6,149 bases of DNA from CAYQTE01 sp964420285 (GTDB lineage: Bacteria; Planctomycetota; Phycisphaerae; Tepidisphaerales; Tepidisphaeraceae), in NCBI GenBank assembly GCA_964420285.1, contig CAYQTE010000140.1:1-6149 (forward strand). The letters run 5' to 3'. The notes under the pieces are model-generated. The model made no database searches. It saw only the letters and a program-made list of their open reading frames with translations, and was not told the DNA's origin. The translations under genes were made by a program, and so were the position numbers. Positions within the stretch are counted from its first letter, which is position 1. Each line of letters begins with the position of its first letter. This document shows, in pieces, positions 1 through 5,564 of the stretch.

Positions 1-124
1 CCAAATCGCCGGATGTCGCATGGATTCTGCCCCTGCCGGCCGTGCCGGGTAATCTGCAACTCACCGAGGCCGGGGCGATCAGTTCCACGGCCTATTCGCT
101 GCGGCCGAAAATCGTTCATGATCT
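1..124 (+). repeat. Direct repeat, left copy (paralogue block)
   Basis: Bases 1-124 match 1759-1882 at a constant offset of 1758, with only four mismatches by eye. The match ends abruptly after the codons for K-I-V-H-D-L. It is the left edge of a tandem gene duplication; the repeat presumably extends further left, beyond the window. Confidence 0.9.
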
Positions 125-1388
125 GTACAATCAAGTCAGCTTTACTCAGGCGATCACACTGGTGACCTTGCCCCTGGCGCTTGTGCTCATCCTCATCCGG
201 AACCGCATTGCTCGCTATACGACGTTCCTTTGCCTGCTGGCGCCAGTGAGCTGTAGCATGTTGCTCGGCAGTCTCGGCAAAGCCGGTAGCGATATCGCAA
301 GCGCGGCTCTTCCCGGTCTCTCGATCCTGTCCAGCCAGCGCCTGGGAGATGCCGACTGCACCGTCCTGAATGCCACCTCGCCAGATGTGCTCGATACCTG
401 GCTCACCGGGCAGGGACTGCGCCCGCTTGATACCGCCGCCAAGCCCATTGTGGCGGATTACATCGCCCGCCGTTGGTGCTTTGTCGTTGGCGTGCTGCAC
501 AATAGCGCATCCGAACTGTCCGTTCCCCGGCCGCTGATCGCGACGTTTCCCGCTGCTGCGCCCGTGTTTCCAATGAAACTGACCGCATTGGCCAATTCGA
601 CGACGCACGTCGAACTGTGTGTCATCGCCGCCGATCAGGCCGTCGCGCCGGGCTTCCAATGTGTCATCGCCGACACGTTCCGCAACCAACCTGCGCAGCC
701 CGATTCGGACAGCTTCCCCGCCCTGGGCGCTTACTACTCCGCCACCCGTACGGGCACAGCGCTGGGCCACCCCGATATTGTCCCGCTCCTCTGGGACAAC
801 TGCACGGCCACCAAACTCATCGCCGATCTCCCGCCGGCCAGAATGGACCAGGATATCACGATCCAGTTTCGATCCCTCCGGCCTCAGCGGCAAACACTCT
901 ACTCCAGCCTGACGCGGGGGCAGATCGCGATTGCCATGATCTACATCGGCGCCACGATATTCTTCTTCTTGGCCGCCGTCTTCCTCCGCGGCCGCCGCAA
1001 GCCCGCCCCCTGGCAGTTCAAGACACTCGCCGCATTTGTGCCAAGCGTGCTTGTGATCACGGCGGCGGTCTGGCTGGCTCTTCCCACGGTTCCCGTCTAT
1101 GTCGGTAGCCGCGGCGCACAATACGAGCTTGAAGACATGCCCCAATCCGCAGCCGACAAGGTTATGCTTTACGGGGACATGACGCCCCAGCAGATCCTCG
1201 CCATCCCTCAACTTCTGGTCGATGAGAAAAAGAATTTCGGCCCCGAACTCCTTAACAATCCGTTCACCGGCCAACCGATTCGTGTGGAATGCAGTCCGGG
1301 CAACTTCGCCATGCGCACGGTCGGCGACAAGACCTATTTCTGCATCTACGACGAAAACGGGATTGAGCGGCGCATATTGGTGCATTGA
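1..1388 (+). CDS. DUF2330-like membrane protein, copy 1 (5'-truncated by window edge)
   Basis: The reading frame is open from base 3 (K-S-P-D-V-A-W-I-L-P-L-P) to TGA at 1386-1388. The GTG at 42 is an internal valine codon, not a start: comparison with the downstream paralogue shows that about 70 N-terminal residues, including the signal peptide, lie outside the window. The visible part has the DUF2330 hallmark AWILPLPAVP, then a membrane hairpin (roughly bases 135-280) with a basic R-N-R-I-A-R turn. A large domain with the WL...YIARRWCFVVGV...FPMKLTAL pattern follows (about 320-880). A second membrane hairpin (about 915-1105) has a basic G-R-R-K turn. The tail contains NPFTGQPIRVECSPGN and a terminal DENG. 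Basic turns put both hairpin loops in the cytoplasm, so the large domain and the tail should face outwards. Function is unknown. It is about 14 residues shorter at the C-terminus than copy 2. The DUF2330 assignment is from remembered family patterns; the paralogy is seen directly. Confidence 0.85.
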   Translation, partial: KSPDVAWILPLPAVPGNLQLTEAGAISSTAYSLRPKIVHDLYNQVSFTQAITLVTLPLALVLILIRNRIARYTTFLCLLAPVSCSMLLGSLGKAGSDIASAALPGLSILSSQRLGDADCTVLNATSPDVLDTWLTGQGLRPLDTAAKPIVADYIARRWCFVVGVLHNSASELSVPRPLIATFPAAAPVFPMKLTALANSTTHVELCVIAADQAVAPGFQCVIADTFRNQPAQPDSDSFPALGAYYSATRTGTALGHPDIVPLLWDNCTATKLIADLPPARMDQDITIQFRSLRPQRQTLYSSLTRGQIAIAMIYIGATIFFFLAAVFLRGRRKPAPWQFKTLAAFVPSVLVITAAVWLALPTVPVYVGSRGAQYELEDMPQSAADKVMLYGDMTPQQILAIPQLLVDEKKNFGPELLNNPFTGQPIRVECSPGNFAMRTVGDKTYFCIYDENGIERRILVH

Positions 1389-1452
1389 TTCCGCCGTCGC
1401 GGATGGTTGGGGGACGAACCCGGCGCGGGCTGACGCTGTGGAAGGCACGATC

Positions 1453-1481
1453 TTGCCAGTCCGATTGAACACCACTATTTC
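1453..1481 (+). promoter_or_regulatory. Weak candidate promoter for DUF2330 copy 2
   Basis: TTGCCA (1453-1458, five of six to the -35 consensus) is followed after 17 bases by TATTTC (1476-1481, three of six to the -10 consensus). It lies in the 168-base gap between the two paralogues, where a promoter would be expected. The -10 is poor, and TTGAAC at 1465-1470 with TGCAAT at 1489-1494 is an alternative, so the call is tentative. Confidence 0.25.
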
Positions 1482-1545
1482 GGATCGTTGCAATACGTGA
1501 TATCGTAGCCATCGGCGGTCCGGTGCAAATGCCATCTCTTGAGAA

Positions 1546-1551
1546 AGGGAG
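1546..1551 (+). promoter_or_regulatory. Ribosome binding site deciding the start of DUF2330 copy 2
   Basis: AGGGAG ends five bases before ATG at 1557. It overlaps the region just after an in-frame TTG at 1539, so it cannot serve that codon and supports the ATG. Confidence 0.7.
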
Positions 1552-1556
1552 TACTC

Positions 1557-3200
1557 ATGGGCCCGCACTTTCATCGTGTTGTTCACATAGTCGGCATCGG
1601 TTTGGTTGCCATGATCTCGCTCGCTTCGATCGGTCGCGCCGATGGCGTCTACATCCCACAGCGCGCCTATCCCGTTCTGCCCACGATCCCGGTGCAGCGG
1701 GCGATCATCATCCATCGCAACGGCGTCGAGACGCTCATCGTCGAATCCGCGTTCCAGACCAAATCGCCGGATGTCGCATGGATTCTGCCCCTGCCGGCCG
1801 TGCCGAGTAACCTGCAACTCACCGAGGCCGGGGCGATCAGTTCCACGGCGTTTTCGCTGCGGCCGAAAATCGTTCATGATCTCCACGGAATCATCGGCGA
1901 ATCCGTTGTGATCTGCCTGCTGATCCTGCCGTTTTGCCTTGCATCCATCTTCATTCGTGATCGTGCCAGGCGCCGGGCGAGGTTTACGGAGATTGTGCTC
2001 ATTGAGATTCTATTGAGTTGCTTGTTCAGTGCTTTGCTCCCCAGCCTCAACAGTGCCGGAGGCTCGGGCGCCGAGCTTGCAGGCCTCTCGGTCTTGTCCA
2101 GCCAGCGTTTGGGCGATGCCGACTTTACGGTTCTCAATGCCGCCACGCCCGATGTGCTCGATCAATGGCTGACGGAGCAGGACCTGCGCCCGCTCGATGC
2201 CGCAGCCAAGCCGATTGTGGCGGATTACATCGCCCGCCGTTGGTGCTTTGTCGTCGGCGTGCTGCACAATAGCGCATCCGAACTTTCCATACCCCGGCCG
2301 CTAATGGCGACGTTTCCGGCCGCTGTGCCCGTATTTCCAATGAAATTGACCGCCCTGGCCAATTCGACGACGCACGTCGAATTGTGCGTCATAGCCGCCG
2401 ATCAGGCTGTCGCACCGGGCTTCCAGTGCGTCATCGCCGACAAGTTTCTCCGCACGGCCGGTGAACCCGACTCTGACGGGTACAACAATCAAGCCGAGCA
2501 TTATTCCGCCGACAAGACGGATACCGCCCTGGGCCACCCTGATATCGTCCCGCTGCTGTGGGACAACTGCACGGCCACCAAACTCGCCGCCGATTTGCCG
2601 CCGGCCAAGATGGACCAGGACATCACGATTCAGTTTCAACCCCTCAAATCGCAGCAGCAGACTCTCTGGACCAGCCTGTCGCGATGGCAGATCGGTTGGA
2701 CCATGCTCTTTGCGGGCGTGGCGATATTCCTGATTCTCATCGCTGTGTTCCTGTGCGGCCGTCGGAAGCCCACGCCGTGGCAGTTCCGGATTCTCGTCGC
2801 GTGTTTCATGGTTGTGTCTGCTGCCGTGGCGGCGACCTGGTTGTTCCTTCCCACGGTTCCCGTTCATGGCAGCGATTTCCGTGCCCGAATAGAATTTCGA
2901 GAAATGGGCCAGGTCGGGCTTGTACTTGCCAAGGAGGGGCTGCTCTGGCCGGACATGACACCCCAGCAGGTCATCGCCGCCTTGAAATCCGCGGTTGAGG
3001 CCGGCGACATCGGGGGCGAGTTTCTCCAGAATCCATACACCGGCCAGCCGATCAAAGTCGAATGCAGTCCGGGCAACATCGCCCTGCGCACGGTCGGTAA
3101 CAAGACTTTTTTCTGCGCCTATAACGAAAACGGCATCGAACTGCGTGCGCGCCTCACCTTTGAAGCAACGACGCAAGCAACAACGCAGCCGGGACGATGA
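1557..3200 (+). CDS. DUF2330-like exported membrane protein, copy 2 (complete)
   Basis: This 547-residue protein starts at ATG 1557 because AGGGAG sits five bases upstream; an in-frame TTG at 1539 lacks such a site. Residues 1-28 look like a signal peptide, with likely cleavage after G-R-A before D-G-V-Y-I-P. Residues 29-110 carry DUF2330 features (QRAIIIHRNGVETLIVES, then AWILPLPAVP). Predicted helices are near 117-133, 143-164, 379-401 and 410-432. The turns between helices 1-2 (R-D-R-A-R-R-R-A-R) and 3-4 (G-R-R-K) are basic, giving an N-out/C-out four-helix topology with a large outer domain at about 170-375. The last 110 residues include NPYTGQPIKVECSPGN and N-E-N-G, reminiscent of a pseudopilin C-terminus. 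Cysteines 230, 277, 291, 338, 503 and 520 are conserved in copy 1 and all lie outside the membrane. The end has an A-T-T-Q-A-T-T-Q repeat. Role unknown; an envelope protein is likely. Confidence 0.85.
   Translation: MGPHFHRVVHIVGIGLVAMISLASIGRADGVYIPQRAYPVLPTIPVQRAIIIHRNGVETLIVESAFQTKSPDVAWILPLPAVPSNLQLTEAGAISSTAFSLRPKIVHDLHGIIGESVVICLLILPFCLASIFIRDRARRRARFTEIVLIEILLSCLFSALLPSLNSAGGSGAELAGLSVLSSQRLGDADFTVLNAATPDVLDQWLTEQDLRPLDAAAKPIVADYIARRWCFVVGVLHNSASELSIPRPLMATFPAAVPVFPMKLTALANSTTHVELCVIAADQAVAPGFQCVIADKFLRTAGEPDSDGYNNQAEHYSADKTDTALGHPDIVPLLWDNCTATKLAADLPPAKMDQDITIQFQPLKSQQQTLWTSLSRWQIGWTMLFAGVAIFLILIAVFLCGRRKPTPWQFRILVACFMVVSAAVAATWLFLPTVPVHGSDFRARIEFREMGQVGLVLAKEGLLWPDMTPQQVIAALKSAVEAGDIGGEFLQNPYTGQPIKVECSPGNIALRTVGNKTFFCAYNENGIELRARLTFEATTQATTQPGR
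1759..1882 (+). repeat. Direct repeat, right copy (paralogue block)
   Basis: Partner of 1-124, with four mismatches in 124 bases. Similarity breaks off at 1883, just before the first membrane hairpin, and returns at about 2097 with the SSQRLGDAD codons. From there it continues, with local gaps, close to the end of the gene. Confidence 0.9.
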
Positions 3201-3257
3201 ATGACTTGCTGCAATTTGGCCGAAAGCGGCGATCGACAGATCGGATACACCGCCGCG

Positions 3258-3286
3258 TTGTTGCCCCGGTGGGGGGCGCGTATACT
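3258..3286 (+). promoter_or_regulatory. Promoter of the aspartic protease gene, probably leaderless
   Basis: TTGTTG (3258-3263), 17 bases, then TATACT (3281-3286, a good -10). A start of transcription about seven bases after the -10 would fall at 3293, which is the A of the preferred ATG, implying a leaderless message. The spacer holds a GC-rich inverted repeat, GCCCC (3263-3267) and GGGGC (3273-3277). No strong Shine-Dalgarno precedes the ATG at a normal distance, which agrees with a leaderless start. Confidence 0.5.
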
Positions 3287-3292
3287 CAGGAC

Positions 3293-3670
3293 ATGGGCCT
3301 GACGCACCAAAGACTGACGGTCAAGTCTTCCCGAAAAGGGCGAAAAGCGATAGCGGTGGATTTCCTGATTGATTCGGGCGCTGTCTACAGTCTGGTGGCC
3401 GGGGAACGGCTCAGGTCGATCGGAATCAGGCCGTACAAGACGCTCCATTTCACGCTGGCCGACGGGTCCACCGTCACGCGGGAAGTCGGCGACGCCTATT
3501 TTGAATATCGCGGCGACGGCGGGGCCGCCCCGGTCATTTTTGGCCAGGACGGCGACCAGCCGCTTCTGGGCGCGACAACATTGGAAAGCCTTGGCCTGGT
3601 TCTGGATCCTTTTCACCGTCAGCTTCATCCGATGAAGCTGGTGTTGATGCGGGCGAGTCGATCAACGTGA
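3293..3670 (+). CDS. Retropepsin-like (clan AA) aspartic protease
   Basis: A 125-residue single-domain aspartic protease, the size of one retropepsin monomer, expected to act as a homodimer. The catalytic loop is V-D-F-L-I-D27-S28-G29-A, the flap region holds L-A-D-G (55-58), and the hydrophobic-hydrophobic-Gly motif is L-L-G (91-93) followed by TTLESLGLVLDPF. This is the common bacterial family usually annotated as retroviral-like or clan AA aspartic protease; substrates are largely unknown. The frame is open back to ATG 3197, which overlaps the stop of the upstream gene (ATGA), but the extra 32 residues look unlike the family. ATG 3293 (M-G-L-T) matches the usual N-terminus and lies just after a good promoter, so it is preferred. 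There is no signal peptide, so it should be cytoplasmic. A perfect hairpin lies inside its 3' end. Confidence 0.85.
   Translation: MGLTHQRLTVKSSRKGRKAIAVDFLIDSGAVYSLVAGERLRSIGIRPYKTLHFTLADGSTVTREVGDAYFEYRGDGGAAPVIFGQDGDQPLLGATTLESLGLVLDPFHRQLHPMKLVLMRASRST
3620..3640 (+). other. Perfect 9-bp hairpin inside the protease gene
   Basis: CAGCTTCAT (3620-3628), loop CCG, ATGAAGCTG (3632-3640). Two wobble pairs and one C-G pair could lengthen the stem to 12. It codes for Q-L-H-P-M-K-L near the C-terminus of the aspartic protease, 27 bases before its stop codon's last base region ends at 3670. No U-run follows, so it is not a standard terminator; it could slow ribosomes, protect the message end or be chance. 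Confidence 0.5.
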
Positions 3671-3706
3671 TCGGTCCGAGTGCAGCGATATGGCGTAGTT
3701 GCATTT

Positions 3707-3711
3707 AAGGG
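3707..3711 (+). promoter_or_regulatory. Ribosome binding site deciding the start of the M28 peptidase
   Basis: AAGGG ends five bases before GTG 3717. The only earlier start codon in frame, TTG 3699, directly follows an in-frame TAG and has no comparable site, so the GTG is preferred. A second GTG at 3747 is possible. Confidence 0.5.
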
Positions 3712-3716
3712 CAATC

Positions 3717-4667
3717 GTGCAGAGGGAATCAAACGGGGTCGGGAATGTGCCCGGCGAACTGGAGCATCGCTTATCCGAGCGGCTCAGATCGCATGTCGGC
3801 GTGCTGGCGGGATTGATCGGCCCGCGCCACTTGGGGAAGCCCACAACCATGGAAGCCGCCGCGGCGTACGTCGAGCGGCAGTTTATCGAGATCGGCGACA
3901 CGGTCGCGCGCCAGACCTACCGCGTGGCCGACGCTGACGCGTCCAACATCGTGGTCGAACGGCGGGGATCAAGTTATGCCGATCAGATAGTCGTGGTCGG
4001 CGCGCACTACGACACGGTTCCAACCACGCCGGGAGCCGATGACAACGCTTCGGCCGTGGCCATGCTCATCGAGGTGGCCCGGCTGCTCGCGCCCCAGCGG
4101 ACAAAACGTACCGTTCGTTTCGTCGCCTTTGCCTGCGAAGAGCCGCCGCATTTTCATTCTGATTCTATGGGCAGTGAGCAATACGCCCGTGCGTGCCGTG
4201 CCCGCAACGAGTCGATCGTTGGCATGATGTGTCTGGAAATGGTGGGATACTACTCGACTTTGCCGGGCAGCCAGCGGGTTCCCGATGCCATTCCGCGACT
4301 GCTCCGCTTGGCGTTTCCCCGTCGCGGCGATTTCCTTGCCTCGGTGGGGAATCTCCGATCGCTGAAGCTTCTTTGGGATTTTCGCCGGGGATTCAAGCGG
4401 GCAAATCGTTCCCTGCGCTTCTTTTCCGTCGCCCTTCCCGAGCGCATCAACGAAATCAGGCTTTCGGACAACAGTTCATTCTGGGACCAGGGCTATGCGG
4501 CGCTGATGGTCACCGACACGAGCTTCCTGAGAAATCCGCATTATCACCTGCCGACCGATACGCCCCAGACGCTCGACTACGATCGCCTTGCCAAGGCCAC
4601 GATCGGCGTGGCCGGGGCCGTTGCGAGGATCGGCAGGGCGTCGAATGGGCGTATTGTCCTCACTTGA
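3717..4667 (+). CDS. M28-family zinc metallopeptidase
   Basis: A 316-residue protein resembling M28 aminopeptidases, which use two zinc ions to remove N-terminal amino acids. In numbering from GTG 3717, expected metal and catalytic residues are H97 (VVGAHYDTVP), D108/D109 (GADDNAS), the E141-E142 pair (FACEEPPHF), E174 (LEMVGYY, in the position of the usual Asp/Glu ligand) and a histidine in NPHYHLPTDTP (H275 or H277). The EEPPHF...DSMGS stretch and SFWDQGYAALMVTDTSFLRNPHYH are typical of one bacterial M28 subfamily. In that subfamily the S-D-H motif usually precedes the FW; here it reads S-D-N (251-252). No signal peptide or membrane helix is visible, so a cytoplasmic location is inferred. 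The gene lies 46 bases after the aspartic protease and may share its transcript. A hairpin follows 17 bases after the stop. Substrate unknown. Confidence 0.9.
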   Translation: MQRESNGVGNVPGELEHRLSERLRSHVGVLAGLIGPRHLGKPTTMEAAAAYVERQFIEIGDTVARQTYRVADADASNIVVERRGSSYADQIVVVGAHYDTVPTTPGADDNASAVAMLIEVARLLAPQRTKRTVRFVAFACEEPPHFHSDSMGSEQYARACRARNESIVGMMCLEMVGYYSTLPGSQRVPDAIPRLLRLAFPRRGDFLASVGNLRSLKLLWDFRRGFKRANRSLRFFSVALPERINEIRLSDNSSFWDQGYAALMVTDTSFLRNPHYHLPTDTPQTLDYDRLAKATIGVAGAVARIGRASNGRIVLT

Positions 4668-4684
4668 CCGAAGAGTTTGGAATC

Positions 4685-4709
4685 GCCGAGCCGCCCGACG
4701 GGGCTCGGC
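4685..4709 (+). terminator. GC-rich hairpin, likely terminator after the M28 gene
   Basis: GCCGAGCC (4685-4692) pairs with GGCTCGGC (4702-4709), an 8-bp perfect stem; two further C-G pairs can form inside after one bulged base, leaving a CGAC loop. It starts 17 bases after the peptidase stop. There is no T-run, so it is not a classic intrinsic terminator, but position and strength suit transcript ending or 3'-end protection. Confidence 0.55.
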
Positions 4710-4726
4710 CGGGTTCGCCGAACTCG
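4710..4726 (+). other. Second hairpin abutting the terminator-like stem
   Basis: CGGGTTC (4710-4716), loop GCC, GAACTCG (4720-4726): seven pairs including one G-U. It begins at the base after the first stem ends, so the two would stack as a double hairpin between the M28 gene and the toxin-antitoxin promoter. Confidence 0.4.
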
Positions 4727-4742
4727 CGTACCTGCGTCGAGG

Positions 4743-4770
4743 TTGCATTTTGCGGCCGCGCCGCTACTAT
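4743..4770 (+). promoter_or_regulatory. Promoter of the vapBC operon
   Basis: TTGCAT (4743-4748), 16 bases, TACTAT (4765-4770). The expected transcription start is near 4777, leaving a leader of about 20 bases with GGAG at 4789-4792 five bases before the antitoxin ATG. Confidence 0.5.
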
Positions 4771-4779
4771 GTGTACACA
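4770..4779 (+). promoter_or_regulatory. Palindromic operator candidate for VapB/VapBC
   Basis: TGTGTACACA is a perfect 10-bp palindrome that begins at the last base of the -10 element and covers the expected transcription start. RHH antitoxins of VapBC modules usually bind such sites and repress their own operon, with the toxin as co-repressor. Binding here is inferred from position and symmetry. Confidence 0.5.
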
Positions 4780-4797
4780 CACATACACGGAGAATGC

Positions 4798-5040
4798 ATG
4801 GCCACGAAGACAATCAGCATTGACATCGAAGCCTATCGCCGGCTCAAGAGCGTCAAGGAGAACGGCGAATCGTTCAGCCAGACCATCAAGCGCATCGTCC
4901 GCCCGCCGATCGACTTCGAGAAATGGATGGCATCCCTTGAGCGGGATCCCCTGAGCGATCGGGCGGTCGAGGCCGTGGAAGCGGTGGTGCGGGCGCGTCG
5001 TGATGGTCGGAATCGGAGACGTTCCCGTGGCGCTGCTTGA
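4798..5040 (+). CDS. vapB: VapB-family antitoxin (ribbon-helix-helix type)
   Basis: An 80-residue protein starting at ATG 4798, five bases after GGAG. The N-terminus ATKTISIDIEAYRRLKSVK gives the strand-then-helix pattern of an RHH DNA-binding domain, followed by ESFSQTIKRIV, a signature of the VapB family often seen in archaea and planctomycetes (PF02697 type, from memory). Residues 45-64 (FEKWMASLERDPLSDRAVEA) probably form the segment that wraps and inhibits the toxin. The tail is very basic (RARRDGRNRRRSRG). It should neutralise the adjacent PIN toxin and repress the operon through the palindrome at 4770-4779. An ATG at 4794 is in another frame. The stop overlaps the toxin start, typical of translational coupling in these modules. 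Confidence 0.85.
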   Translation: MATKTISIDIEAYRRLKSVKENGESFSQTIKRIVRPPIDFEKWMASLERDPLSDRAVEAVEAVVRARRDGRNRRRSRGAA

Positions 5041-5437
5041 TACGACGGTGCTGATCGACTTGGGGCGACGACCGCAAGCGATGGAACACCTACGTGCCCG
5101 CGCGGCGGTACAGCGCCTGCTGGCGCATGGAGAAACGCTCTTCACCTCACGTATCAACGAAGCGGAGTTCCGGGTTGGCCCCGAGTTGTCCAACGATCGC
5201 CGGGGAGAATTGGAGCGTGTCGAGCGAACTCTTGAATCGCTTGTCATTCTGGAATTCAACGCCGACGCCGCGCTGCGCTATGCCGTCATCAAAGCGGCGA
5301 TGTTGAAACGCGGCCGGCCGGTCGGCGATTGCGACGCTTTGGTTGCTTCTATTGCTCTGACTCATGGGCAGTTGGTGTTGACCAGAAATCCGCGCCATTT
5401 CGTGGACATTTCCGGCTTGGTTGTGCAAGCATATTGA
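5027..5437 (+). CDS. vapC: VapC-type PIN-domain ribonuclease toxin
   Basis: A 136-residue PIN-domain protein, the normal VapC length. Acidic residues expected to hold Mg2+ are D5 (ALLDTTVLIDL), E45 or E47 (SRINEAEF), and D101/D103 (VGDCDALVASIAL); the end LVLTRNPRHFVDISGLVVQAY is the usual VapC finish, with N121 after the last strand. VapC toxins cut tRNA or rRNA when the antitoxin is lost; the target here cannot be told. The start is uncertain: GTG 5027 has GGAG eight bases upstream and gives the family-typical M-x-L-L-D N-terminus. ATG 5003 or GTG 5000 would add 8 or 9 residues but lack a Shine-Dalgarno. With either start it overlaps vapB (14 to 41 bases) in a different frame, so the two are surely co-transcribed and probably translationally coupled. 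Confidence 0.88.
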   Translation: MALLDTTVLIDLGRRPQAMEHLRARAAVQRLLAHGETLFTSRINEAEFRVGPELSNDRRGELERVERTLESLVILEFNADAALRYAVIKAAMLKRGRPVGDCDALVASIALTHGQLVLTRNPRHFVDISGLVVQAY

Positions 5438-5553
5438 CCATCAAAGATCCTGCAATGGCCTGAGCGCATGGTCTAACGGTTGACCGTGATCGTCCGCGGC
5501 GCGATGATGCGGCCGTGGCAGGGACAGTGTTGACGGCATTCCCGTCTTATTAC

Positions 5554-5564
5554 GAGACAATCTC
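5554..5564 (+). promoter_or_regulatory. Small hairpin directly before the LURP-one-related gene
   Basis: GAGA, loop CAA, TCTC ends at the base before ATG 5565. It occupies the place of a Shine-Dalgarno, none of which is visible. A short stem of four pairs is weak evidence. The rest of the 127-base gap after vapC (5438-5564) shows TTGACG at 5530-5535 and TATTAC at 5548-5553, too close together for a standard promoter, and ACGGT-TG-ACCGT at 5476-5487; no clear terminator. Confidence 0.3.

Noticed and set aside
617..1108. A 163-codon plus-strand frame within DUF2330 copy 1
   Set aside because: An alternative frame of a conserved gene, with Pro/Arg/His-rich composition typical of shadow frames.
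1..1388. DUF2330 copy 1 as a pseudogene lacking its N-terminus
   Set aside because: The frame is open to the window edge and matches copy 2 codon for codon there, so the missing part is explained by the window boundary.
1419..1429. CCCG-GCG-CGGG as a terminator after DUF2330 copy 1
   Set aside because: Only four pairs and no T-run; too weak to call.
2301..3176. A 291-codon open frame on the minus strand
   Set aside because: It lies wholly antisense to DUF2330 copy 2, which has clear domains and a paralogue. The translated product has no recognisable motif and is a by-product of GC-rich codon use.
4660..5259. A 199-codon minus-strand frame across vapBC
   Set aside because: Antisense to two well-recognised genes and their promoter; low-complexity Ser/Arg-rich product with no family features.
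5530..5553. TTGACG and TATTAC as a promoter for the LURP-one-related gene
   Set aside because: The spacing is 12 bases, too short for a normal sigma-70-type promoter.
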